Below are positions 8,661 to 16,740 of a DNA stretch of 41,569 nt, piece by piece. Positions within the stretch are counted from its first letter, which is position 1; each line of letters begins with the position of its first letter. The position numbers and the translations under genes are program-made. The notes under the pieces are model-generated. The model was not told the origin of the DNA. It made no database searches and was given only the letters and a program-made list of their open reading frames with translations. Source of the DNA: UBA1732 sp045114235 (GTDB taxonomy: Bacteria; Verrucomicrobiota; Lentisphaeria; Victivallales; UBA1829); the NCBI GenBank assembly GCA_045114235.1, contig JBGUKB010000027.1, forward strand, positions 1 through 41,569, written 5' to 3'.

Positions 8661-10474
8661 ACGACTTCTTCTTCGGATTCGAACATGACCTGCTCCTGTG
8701 GTGCGCCCTGCCTGTCTTCGCGATCCTGCTCCTGCTCTATCTCCTGCACCGCCGCTCGAAAATCCGCATCGTGCCCGCCATCTTCCTGTGGGACCGTCCG
8801 CAGGCGTCGCCGCACAGCGGCACACGCATCAGATTCCGGTTCCCGCCCGCGATCTTCTACATCGAGCTCGCCGCGCTGCTGCTCCTGACCCTCGCGCTCG
8901 CCGCGCCATTCGTCTCCACCCCGGAGACCTTCCCGCCGCTCGCCGTGATCCTCGACGACTCCATGTCCATGCAGGCGAAAGTCCCCGGCGGCAAGTCCCC
9001 GCTCGAATCCGGCGCGGAGTTCGTCAAACGCGAAATCCGCGACCTGCCCGACCGCCGCGTGCTGTGGATCGTGGCGGGCGAAACGCCTGTGCTCGCCTCG
9101 GACAGCAACGCCCGGACGGACTTCGGGTCGTTCTGGACCGGACAGGCTTCGTCATCCGACCTCGCCGCGGCCGCCGCCCTCGCCCGGCGCATGGCGCGCG
9201 GCTGCCACCTCCTGATCGTGACCGACCGCAAGCCCGCGCTCGAGCTCGCGCCGGACACCACATGTTATTCCGCGGGCGCGCCTCTGGGCAATTCCACCAT
9301 CGTGAACGCCCGCCGTACGGGCGGACGCCTCCTGATCGAGGCGGCGAATTTCTCGACGCTTCCGCTGGACGCCGCGCTCGTGCTGGAGCCCGGTTCCCTG
9401 CGGACCCAGCTCCGGCTCGCGCCAAAGGAAACACGCCGTATCGTGCTGGCGGCCCCGTCCGCCGCTGCGCATGAAGCCGTCACGGTCCGCCTCGAAAACG
9501 CCGACGCGTCCGCGAACGCCCTGCTTATCGACGATGAAGTCGTGCTGGAGGCGGAGGACGATTCCCCGGTCTCGTACCGCGTCGCCGCCGGTCTCCCAGT
9601 CGCCGCGCGGTCCGCGCTCGAACGCGTGCTGAACAACAATCCGGCATTCCGGCCTGTGCTGACGGGCGAGACACCCGACCTCGACATCCTCCCAACCGAA
9701 GCGGAAAGCCCCGCACCCGTGCATCTCTACTGGCTCGCATCTCCGAAAAAGAAAGCGACGCCCGCGGATCAACCCGGAACCGCCGCGGATCAGCCTCAAA
9801 TTGAAGACGACGCGCCCTCCGCGTCCGGTCCGCTTTCCATTGAAAACGCCGCCGTGCTCTCGCGCGGGCTCCCGCTCGATTCGCTCCAATGGGCGGTCAG
9901 CGCGGACGATTTGCCGGGGCAGACGCTTCTGCGAAGCGGCGACGTGCCGGTGGTGTCCACGCGCCAGAACCTGAACCGCGACCGCGAGATCTTCCTGAAC
10001 CTCGATCCCGCGCGCTCCAACATCTCGCGCCATCCGTTCTGGCCGGTCTTCTTCCAGAACCTCGCGCAGACCGTCCGCACGGAGCGTTTCGGCCCGGCGC
10101 GCACGAACCTGCGTTCCGGCGAACTCCTCCACGTGCGCCTGCCGCGCGGATCGCAGTCGCTGACCGCGGTCCGGCCCGACGGCAAATCCACGGAGATCCG
10201 GGCGATGCGCGGCGACGCCGATTTCCGCCCGATGCTCCACGGCGTGTGGAAACTTGAATCCAACGGGACGAAATGGTCCGCGAGCGTAATGGGGCTGACC
10301 GCGGAGGAATCCGACCTCTCCGGCGCGGGACCGTTCCGCCGCGACGCCGACAAGCTTGCCGTCATGCCGTTCTGGATGCTACGTCCGCTGGCGTGGGCGT
10401 TCCTGCTGCTCGCAGCGCTGCTCCTCGCAGCGCACCACATCATCCTCACGCGGAAAGGAGGCGGCGCATGCTGA
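8657..10474 (+). CDS. BatA-like membrane protein with vWA domain
   Basis: A 605-residue protein. The first 80 residues match the BatA / aerotolerance-regulator N-terminal pattern: two membrane helices flanking a basic loop (LLHRRSK, then a P-x-I-F-L-W-D segment). A vWA domain follows with a D-D-S-M-S metal site beginning at D100. A long periplasmic-looking region and a C-terminal helix (about 575-597) complete it. BatA-type proteins are thought to be the membrane receptors or clients of MoxR complexes. It overlaps the DUF58 gene by ATGA and the next gene by seven bases. The 'aerotolerance' name comes from Bacteroides work and should not be taken as its function here. Confidence 0.9.
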   Translation: MNDFFFGFEHDLLLWCALPVFAILLLLYLLHRRSKIRIVPAIFLWDRPQASPHSGTRIRFRFPPAIFYIELAALLLLTLALAAPFVSTPETFPPLAVILDDSMSMQAKVPGGKSPLESGAEFVKREIRDLPDRRVLWIVAGETPVLASDSNARTDFGSFWTGQASSSDLAAAAALARRMARGCHLLIVTDRKPALELAPDTTCYSAGAPLGNSTIVNARRTGGRLLIEAANFSTLPLDAALVLEPGSLRTQLRLAPKETRRIVLAAPSAAAHEAVTVRLENADASANALLIDDEVVLEAEDDSPVSYRVAAGLPVAARSALERVLNNNPAFRPVLTGETPDLDILPTEAESPAPVHLYWLASPKKKATPADQPGTAADQPQIEDDAPSASGPLSIENAAVLSRGLPLDSLQWAVSADDLPGQTLLRSGDVPVVSTRQNLNRDREIFLNLDPARSNISRHPFWPVFFQNLAQTVRTERFGPARTNLRSGELLHVRLPRGSQSLTAVRPDGKSTEIRAMRGDADFRPMLHGVWKLESNGTKWSASVMGLTAEESDLSGAGPFRRDADKLAVMPFWMLRPLAWAFLLLAALLLAAHHIILTRKGGGAC

Positions 10475-13272
10475 ACTATCTCCTGATCTGGCAGCAGGCG
10501 GCGCTCCTGGTCCTGCTGCCGCTCCTCGCGCTGTTCACGTTCCGCAGGCTCCCGACCCGCGTCCTGAACTTCATCCGCATCCTCATCTACATCATGGTCG
10601 CGGCGGCGCTCGCGGGCATTTCCGTCCGCCTGCCCGAACGCACCGGCACGCTCGTCGTGCTGACCGACCTCAGCCGGTCCATGCCGGACGGCGCGCGCCA
10701 GGAGATGGATTCGCTGATCCGCCGCCTGGAACACAGCGCGCCCGACAGCTCTAAGCTGAGCGTGATCTCGTTCGCCGGGACGCCGTTCGTGGAAAAACTG
10801 CCGGATTCCCCGGCGTTCCCCGGCCTCAAGACCGATCCCACCGAACCGCACGCCACAGACATCGCCGGGGCGATCGACGCCGCGCTGGAGCTGATCCCGT
10901 CCGACGCCTCCGGGCGCATCCTGCTGCTTTCCGACGGCCTGCACACCACGGGCAGCCCAGTCGCCGCATCCGCCGCCGCTGCCGCCACGCGGGGCGTCGC
11001 GATCGACTACCGCCTGCTTTCCCGAGGCTCCGCCGACGATGCCGCGGTCCTGTCCGTCGACGCGCCTCTCCGCGCCGCGCCCGGCGTAATCTACACCGTC
11101 TCCGCCCGCCTCTACGCGCAGTCGTCCGGCACCGCCGTCTGCCGCATCCGCAAGAACGGCGGCGCATGGCTCACGCGCGAGGTGCGCCTGCGGCGCGGCG
11201 TCACGACCGTCTCCTGGCGCGACAAGACCGATTCGCCCGGCACGGCGAATTACGAGGTCGAGCTCGTGCTCCCCGAAGACGCGCCCGCCGACCCGGTCCC
11301 GGAGAACAACCTCGTCCGCCGCATCGTCTCCATCGAGGGGCGCAAACCCGTCCTGCTCGTGACCGCCTCCCCCACGAAGAACCTCGCGCGCATCCTCCGC
11401 GAATCCGGGCTGGACGTGAAGGTGATGGAACCGACTTCCGCCGCGCTCGCGCCCGAGGTGCTGGGCGGCGTCTCCGGCGTAATCTTCGAGAACGTGAAGG
11501 CGTCGTCGTTCTCCATGGATTCGCTCGCCCGCCTGAAGGGGCTCGTCTCCGCGGGTTCGATCGGGTTCATGATGACCGGCGGCAAGTCCTCCTTCGCGCT
11601 CGGCGGCTACTACCGCAGCGAACTCGAGGACGTGCTCCCGGTCACGCTCGAACAGCGCAACGAGGTCCGCAAGGGCACGAACGCGGTCGTGGTCGTCCTG
11701 GACCGTTCCGGCAGCATGGCAATGACCAATTCGAAGGGCCTCACCAAGATGTCGCTGGCGAACACCGCCACGGTCGAGGTGCTGAACCTGCTCTCCGACT
11801 TCGACAAGATCGGCGTGATCGCGGTCGACAGCTCGCCGCACACGGTCGTCGGCCTCGCTCCGGTCGCAGACGTCCGCGGCCGCGCGGGCAAGATCCGCTC
11901 CATCGAGTCCATGGGCGGCGGCATCTTCACCTATACCGGCCTGAAAGCCGCGTTCGAAATGCTCACGAAATCCGACATCCCGTCCCGCCACATCATCCTC
12001 TTCGCCGATGCCTCCGACGCCGAGGAGCCGGGCGCATACAAGGAACTGCTCGGCACCGCCGAGGCCAACGGAATCACGGTCAGCGTGGTCGGGCTCGGCA
12101 CGAAGACGGACAGCGACGCGGCGTTCCTCATGGATGTGGCGAAACGCGGCAACGGCCTCGCCTACTTCACCGACAAGGCGGAGGAGCTCCCGCGCATCTT
12201 CGCCGAAGACACGTTCGTCATGGTCCGCAGCACGTTCCTGACCGATCCGGTGAAGGCGCTGCTCCAGCCCTCTGCGACCACCCTCCCCGGCTCCGGCAAG
12301 TTCTCGCGCACCTACGATTTCAACGGCTTCAACCTCTGCTATCTGCGCCCCGGATGCGACGCCGTGCTCATCACCGACGACGAGGACCGTGCCCCGCTCG
12401 CCGCCACCGGCACGTTCGGGCTCGGGCGCACCGCGGCGTTCTGCGCGGAGGCAGACGGACGTTACACCGGACCGTTCGCGCAGGACCCCGGCGCGGTGCC
12501 GTTCCTGACCTCGCTCGTCACGTGGATGACCGCGTCCGACGACGAGGGCGCGGACTACATGATCACGCAGGAGATACGCAACGGCAGCCACTTCGCCGCG
12601 CTCGAGCTCGACCCCGCGCGCACGTCCGAACCGTTCCGCAACACGCCCGTGCTCACGGCGGTCTTCTGCGACGATTCCGGCAGGACCGAAACGCGCAAGT
12701 ATCCGCTCGCGTGGGACGGCCCCGACCGCCTCGTTTCCGAGGTCCCGCTCCCCGGCGGAAACATCGTGCTCGGCTCCATCCAGTGGGACAACGCGCGTCC
12801 GCATCCGCTCGTCCCCGTCGAACTGCCGTATTCGCCCGAATTCAATCCGGGCCGGACTTCCGGCCGCGACCTCGCCGAACTGCTCCGGGCGAGCGGCGGA
12901 CGCGAACGCATCGCCGTCGAGGAGACATGGGACGATATCCCGAAACGCCTCCGCGCGTTCCCGCTCACGCCGTTCTTCTGCCTCGCCGCGATCCTGCTGT
13001 TCCTGTTCGAGATCGCCGAACGCCGTTTCCTGCTGATCGGACGGTTCTTCGTCGCGAAGAAGAAAGAGGACAAAGACGGGGCGGATTCCGGTTCCGAAAC
13101 CAAATCCGGCGTCAGACTCCCGCGCAAGCGCAGAAAAACGCCGCGTTCTCCCTCGAATTCCGCCCCTGAAACGTCCGAGGCCGCGCAGGAATCCTCCGAG
13201 CCAGTCTCCCCCGCCGAGCCGCCGCCCGCGGACTCCATTTCCGCCGCGCTGAAGAAGGCGCGCCGCCGCTGA
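10468..13272 (+). CDS. Large membrane protein with two vWA domains and a glutamine-amidotransferase-like segment
   Basis: A 934-residue protein. I chose the ATG at 10468 because AAAGGAGG ends seven bases before it and it overlaps the previous stop (10472-10474). An upstream in-frame extension would run through the previous gene. Two N-terminal helices are followed by a first vWA domain (D-L-S-R-S at D67) and then a segment around residues 300-400 with a GFMMTGGKSSFALGGY loop, seen in putative glutamine-amidotransferase-like domains of vWA proteins. A second vWA domain has D-R-S-G-S at D412. A C-terminal helix near residue 840 precedes a Lys/Arg/Ser/Pro-rich cytoplasmic tail. Both metal sites look intact. 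It closes the MoxR operon and is a likely structural component or client. Confidence 0.9.
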   Translation: MLNYLLIWQQAALLVLLPLLALFTFRRLPTRVLNFIRILIYIMVAAALAGISVRLPERTGTLVVLTDLSRSMPDGARQEMDSLIRRLEHSAPDSSKLSVISFAGTPFVEKLPDSPAFPGLKTDPTEPHATDIAGAIDAALELIPSDASGRILLLSDGLHTTGSPVAASAAAAATRGVAIDYRLLSRGSADDAAVLSVDAPLRAAPGVIYTVSARLYAQSSGTAVCRIRKNGGAWLTREVRLRRGVTTVSWRDKTDSPGTANYEVELVLPEDAPADPVPENNLVRRIVSIEGRKPVLLVTASPTKNLARILRESGLDVKVMEPTSAALAPEVLGGVSGVIFENVKASSFSMDSLARLKGLVSAGSIGFMMTGGKSSFALGGYYRSELEDVLPVTLEQRNEVRKGTNAVVVVLDRSGSMAMTNSKGLTKMSLANTATVEVLNLLSDFDKIGVIAVDSSPHTVVGLAPVADVRGRAGKIRSIESMGGGIFTYTGLKAAFEMLTKSDIPSRHIILFADASDAEEPGAYKELLGTAEANGITVSVVGLGTKTDSDAAFLMDVAKRGNGLAYFTDKAEELPRIFAEDTFVMVRSTFLTDPVKALLQPSATTLPGSGKFSRTYDFNGFNLCYLRPGCDAVLITDDEDRAPLAATGTFGLGRTAAFCAEADGRYTGPFAQDPGAVPFLTSLVTWMTASDDEGADYMITQEIRNGSHFAALELDPARTSEPFRNTPVLTAVFCDDSGRTETRKYPLAWDGPDRLVSEVPLPGGNIVLGSIQWDNARPHPLVPVELPYSPEFNPGRTSGRDLAELLRASGGRERIAVEETWDDIPKRLRAFPLTPFFCLAAILLFLFEIAERRFLLIGRFFVAKKKEDKDGADSGSETKSGVRLPRKRRKTPRSPSNSAPETSEAAQESSEPVSPAEPPPADSISAALKKARRR

Positions 13273-13280
13273 AAACGCCC

Positions 13281-13333
13281 CGGATCAAAGACAAGGGAAG
13301 CCCCCCGGATCCGCGTGTTTTTTTCTCTTTTTT
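13281..13333 (+). terminator. Rho-independent terminator of the MoxR/vWA operon
   Basis: CGGATC at 13281-13286 can pair with GATCCG at 13308-13313, with an inner GGG/CCC pairing across AAG. A T-rich run follows at 13318-13333. It sits nine bases after the last stop codon of the operon. Confidence 0.6.
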
Positions 13334-13344
13334 CCGCGCGCGAT

Positions 13345-13373
13345 TTGAATGGATGGCAAAACAGGTGTATATT
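13345..13373 (+). promoter_or_regulatory. Sigma-70-like promoter of ptsH-ptsI
   Basis: The -35 box is TTGAAT at 13345-13350, the spacer is 17 bases, and the -10 box is TATATT at 13368-13373. It lies 45 bases before the ptsH start and just after the preceding operon's terminator. Confidence 0.65.
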
Positions 13374-13417
13374 AATATACTTGGCTTATTGTTTTTGGAA
13401 AGGGTCAGATCGAAGCT

Positions 13418-13699
13418 ATGGATCCGAAGAACCTCGTGAAAGATTTTGTCGTCATCAATCCCCTCGGGATACACGCGCGCCCTGCGTCCGTTTTCGTGCA
13501 GGCGGCGGCGGATTTCGAGTCGGAGATCTCTGTCACGAATCTTGATTCCGGGCACGTCGCCGACGGAAAAAGCGTCATGTCCATGCTCATGCTCTCCGCG
13601 CCGAAGGGAACGAACATCCGTCTAGAGATCAGCGGACGCGACGCGGACAAAGCCATGGAGATCCTTTCCGCGCTCATCGAAGGAGGCTTCGACGAATGA
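13418..13699 (+). CDS. ptsH: HPr phosphocarrier protein
   Basis: A 93-residue HPr, close to the family length of 85-90. It carries phosphate from enzyme I to EIIA proteins. The phosphorylated histidine is H19 in GIHARPA. The GKSVMSML block (S52) matches the region of Ser46, the site that HPr kinase modifies in species having that kinase. The C-terminal helix is normal. It overlaps enzyme I by ATGA, so the two are translated together. A purine-rich stretch (GGAAAGGG) lies about 14 bases upstream of the ATG. No sugar-specific EIIB or EIIC gene is nearby, so its local partner could be the EIIA-CBS protein at 32623-33576. Confidence 0.96.
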   Translation: MDPKNLVKDFVVINPLGIHARPASVFVQAAADFESEISVTNLDSGHVADGKSVMSMLMLSAPKGTNIRLEISGRDADKAMEILSALIEGGFDE

Positions 13700-15528
13700 T
13701 GGAAAACGCCTCCGCCGATCCTCTCCCCGCCGCGGCCGCGCATCCCGTTGAAAAGAAGGAAGTCCTCTTCCACGGATTCCCGGCGTCTCCGGGCATCTGC
13801 CGCGGACGCGTGCTGGTCTTCGGCGCCGCCCACACCGATTTCCACGAGATCGACCCGATCCCGATCGAGGCGTCCGAAGTCGACGCCGAAGTGGCGCGCT
13901 TCCAGTCCGCCATCGAAAAGACCAAGTCCGAGATCAGGACCATCCAGGACCGGATGAAGAAGACCATCGAAAAGCGCGACGCGAAGATATTCGACGCGCA
14001 TCTGCTGATCGTGGAGGACAAGCTCCTGCACAAGGAAGTCCTCTCCCGTATCAAAAACGGCCTCTGCAACGCCCAGTCGTCCTTCCTGCTCACCATCCAG
14101 AAATACCTCGACGCCATCTCCGGCACGAACGACACCTACCTGAACGAACGCGCCGGCGACATCCGTGACATCGCGAACCGCATCCTCCGCAACCTGAACG
14201 GCGACAAGGACGGCGGCCCCTCGCTCGACAACCTCCCGGAAAATACCGTTGTCATCGCGCACGACCTGACCCCGTCCGACACCGCCATGCTCGACCGCAA
14301 GAACATCCTCGGATTCGCGATCGAGACCGGCAGCAAGACCTGCCACACCTCCATCCTTGCGCGTTCATTGCGCATCCCGGCGGTCGTCGGCATGCGGAAC
14401 ATCGCAGGCAAGTTCGCCAACGGCGACGAGGTGATCGTGGACGGTTTCCTTGGCATGGTCATCCGCAACCCGAGCCGCGAAACGCTGGCGTTCTACCGCG
14501 AGAAGATCAGCCGCAAGGACGAACTCTACAGCATCCTCCGGAAGGAAAGCTCCCGCGCCGCCGAAACGACCGACGGTTACCGCGTGAAGCTCTGCGCCAA
14601 CATCGAAGGCGCGGACGACCTGGAGGAAGTTTCCCGCTGCGGCGCGGAGGGCATCGGGCTCTTCCGCACCGAATACCTTTTCATGAACACCCCGGTCGCG
14701 CCCGACGAGGAAACGCAGTACAGCATCTACGCGAAGCTCCTGCGCGCCATGCGCGGCCGCGCCGTGACCATCCGCACCGTCGACCTCGGCGGCGACAAGC
14801 TCGACTTCGCCTCGGCGTCCGCCACGCGCGAACCGAACCCGTTCCTCGGGCTCCGCGCGATCCGTCTCTGCCACGAGAAGCCGCAGCTCATCCGCACCCA
14901 GCTCCGCGCCCTGCTCCGCGCCGGCACGGAAGGCGACCTGCGGATCATGTTCCCGATGGTCTCCTCGCTCTCCGAGATCGAGGAGCTGCTCGCCATCCGC
15001 GACGAGGTCATGGAGGAGCTGAAAAACGAGAACATCCCGTTCGATCCGAAGGTGAAGATCGGCGCGATGATCGAAATCCCGTCCGCGTGCCTCATCGCCG
15101 ACGCGCTCGCCGCGAAGGTCGATTTCTTCAGCATCGGGTCCAACGACCTGGTCCAGTACACGCTCGCGGTCGACCGCCTGAACGAACGCGTCGCGTACCT
15201 CTACCGTCCCAGCCACCCCGCCGTCATGGAGCTGATCCGCCTCACGGTCGAGGCCGCGAAGAAACACCGCATCCCGGTCTGCGTCTGCGGCGAGATCGCC
15301 GCCGATCCGCGGTTCACGCCCATCCTGCTCGGACTCGGCGTGCTGGAGTTGAGCATGAGCCCGAACGCCCTGGCGGAAGTCCGCGGCGTCATCCGCAAGA
15401 CCTCCATGCTCGCGTCGGAACAGCTCGCGAAGATCGCCCTCACCTCCGCCGACCCGGAGGACGTCATGGTCCTCGCGAAGGAGCACATCCAGGCGGTCGC
15501 GCCGGACATCGCGTCCATCCTCGGCTGA
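13696..15528 (+). CDS. ptsI: PTS enzyme I (phosphoenolpyruvate-protein phosphotransferase)
   Basis: A 610-residue enzyme I, slightly longer than the E. coli protein (575) because of an N-terminal extension of about 25 residues. It transfers phosphate from PEP to HPr. The active histidine is H217 in KTCHTSILAR, where Cys replaces the more usual Ser before the His. PEP-binding and catalytic blocks follow: GIGLFRTEYLF, RTVDLGGDK, PNPFLGLRAIR, FPMVSS, the GAMIEIPSA metal segment, GSNDLVQY and CGEIAADP with its conserved Cys. All key residues appear present. It is coupled to ptsH by overlapping stop and start codons. Two consecutive ATG codons make the start ambiguous by one residue. Confidence 0.97.
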   Translation: MMENASADPLPAAAAHPVEKKEVLFHGFPASPGICRGRVLVFGAAHTDFHEIDPIPIEASEVDAEVARFQSAIEKTKSEIRTIQDRMKKTIEKRDAKIFDAHLLIVEDKLLHKEVLSRIKNGLCNAQSSFLLTIQKYLDAISGTNDTYLNERAGDIRDIANRILRNLNGDKDGGPSLDNLPENTVVIAHDLTPSDTAMLDRKNILGFAIETGSKTCHTSILARSLRIPAVVGMRNIAGKFANGDEVIVDGFLGMVIRNPSRETLAFYREKISRKDELYSILRKESSRAAETTDGYRVKLCANIEGADDLEEVSRCGAEGIGLFRTEYLFMNTPVAPDEETQYSIYAKLLRAMRGRAVTIRTVDLGGDKLDFASASATREPNPFLGLRAIRLCHEKPQLIRTQLRALLRAGTEGDLRIMFPMVSSLSEIEELLAIRDEVMEELKNENIPFDPKVKIGAMIEIPSACLIADALAAKVDFFSIGSNDLVQYTLAVDRLNERVAYLYRPSHPAVMELIRLTVEAAKKHRIPVCVCGEIAADPRFTPILLGLGVLELSMSPNALAEVRGVIRKTSMLASEQLAKIALTSADPEDVMVLAKEHIQAVAPDIASILG

Positions 15529-15567
15529 GCGCCGTTCCGCCGGATGAAAACAGAAAGCTGATTCCCT

Positions 15568-16458
15568 ATGCCTTCCCTCCCCGCGTGGCTTCTGCCCGTC
15601 CTCGGTTCCGCGTTCGCCCTCGGCTTCTACGACCTCTGCAAGAAGCACGCCGTCAACAGGAACTCCGTCATGCACGTGCTGTTCTACGCCACGCTCTGCG
15701 GCTCGGCGTTTTATCTGCTCGCGACCGTGCTCTGGACCGGCTCCCTCGCCGACGCGAAGTGCTCAGGACGCGATTTCGCCCTGATCGTCCTCAAATCCCT
15801 GCTCGTCTCCTCCAGCTGGACCTGCGTCTACTACGCCATGCGAGACCTGCCGATCTCCATCGCTGCACCCATCCGCGCCAGCAGCCCGGTCTGGACCTTC
15901 CTCGGCGGCCTGCTGCTGTTCCACGAGGTCCCGACGCTTCCGCAGGGGATCGCCATGCTCCTGATCTTCACGGGATACTACCTCTTTTCCGTCTTCGGCA
16001 AGCTCGAAGGCATCTCGTTCTGGCGCGCCCGCGAGGTGCATCTGATCCTGCTCGGCACGCTCCTCGGCGCGGCTTCCGCCCTCTACGACAAATATCTCCT
16101 GAACACGCTCCACATCCCGCCGCGCACCGTCCAGTTCTGGTTCTCCGTCGACCTGGTCTTCATCCTCGGCGCGGGCTGTCTGGTCCGCGCGAAATGTTTC
16201 GGGCAGAAGCACAAGTTCATCTGGCGCTGGACGATCCCGCTCACGGGCGTCCTGCTCATCCTCGCCGACTTCCTGTATTTCTACGCGGTCAGCCTGCCGG
16301 ACATCAAAATCTCCATCGTCTCGCTGGTGCGCCGGTGCAGCTGCATCGTGTCGTTCACGGCAGGCGCGTGGTATTTCCGCGACGTCCATGTGAAGAAGAA
16401 GGCGTGCGCGCTGGCGCTGATCCTGCTCGGCGTCGTCATCCTCGCCCTCGCGAAGTAA
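15568..16458 (+). CDS. EamA / DMT-superfamily transporter
   Basis: A 296-residue inner-membrane protein with about ten helices arranged as two EamA repeats, the usual size of drug/metabolite transporters. The segment YYAMRDLPISIAAPIRASSP in the first half, and the matching YFYAVSLPDIKISIVSLVRR in the second, are the repeated central-helix motifs of EamA proteins. The family exports or imports small metabolites; the substrate cannot be read from sequence. It starts 39 bases after ptsI on the same strand and probably shares its transcript, although the Shine-Dalgarno is weak. A bidirectional terminator lies downstream. Confidence 0.88.
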   Translation: MPSLPAWLLPVLGSAFALGFYDLCKKHAVNRNSVMHVLFYATLCGSAFYLLATVLWTGSLADAKCSGRDFALIVLKSLLVSSSWTCVYYAMRDLPISIAAPIRASSPVWTFLGGLLLFHEVPTLPQGIAMLLIFTGYYLFSVFGKLEGISFWRAREVHLILLGTLLGAASALYDKYLLNTLHIPPRTVQFWFSVDLVFILGAGCLVRAKCFGQKHKFIWRWTIPLTGVLLILADFLYFYAVSLPDIKISIVSLVRRCSCIVSFTAGAWYFRDVHVKKKACALALILLGVVILALAK

Positions 16459-16548
16459 ACGGCGCATCCCACACAGCCGTCCGCTCCGTTCCCGGCAGGG
16501 ATACATCATCATCCCTCCCCCCTTCCTCTCCCCGCCACATCTTTTTAT

Positions 16549-16586
16549 TAGGTCTTATAGGTCCCATATGACCTGTATGTCCTATT
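16549..16586. repeat. Short direct and inverted repeat of an AGGTC-N2-AT unit
   Basis: Two direct copies, AGGTCTTAT (16550-16558) and AGGTCCCAT (16559-16567), are followed by inverted, diverged copies in ATGACCTGTATGTCCTAT. The inner arms AGGTC (16559-16563) and GACCT (16570-16574) can form a hairpin with a six-base loop. It lies in the gap between convergent genes. It could be a short dispersed intergenic repeat; only one copy is in the window. Confidence 0.45.
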
Positions 16587-16655
16587 CAGTATTGCTCTGA
16601 CGGCATCCGGGATCCCCCGACCGCCGCTTTTCCCCAAGATCGCGGCACAAAAAAA

Positions 16656-16694
16656 CTCCGGCGGACCGTCGAGATCGCGCCGGAGCGGAGTTTT
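16656..16694. terminator. Bidirectional terminator between convergent genes
   Basis: CTCCGGCG at 16656-16663 pairs perfectly with CGCCGGAG at 16678-16685. On the plus strand TTTT follows at 16691-16694 (serving the EamA gene). On the minus strand the A-run at 16649-16655 becomes seven Ts (serving the pseudopilin gene). A further stem, ACGGTCCG/CGGACCGT at 16703-16724, lies just after the pseudopilin stop. Confidence 0.8.
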
Positions 16695-16740
16695 CTTTCA
16701 GCACGGTCCGCACAGACGGACCGTTGTCAGAGGGGACGGA

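Noticed and set aside
10273..10467. Upstream in-frame extension of the double-vWA protein
   Set aside because: It would overlap the previous gene by about 200 bases; a strong AAAGGAGG and family-like N-terminal helices support the ATG at 10468.
9796..12804. 1002-codon minus-strand open frame opposite the vWA genes
   Set aside because: Same composition artefact, opposite two well-supported vWA genes with intact metal sites.
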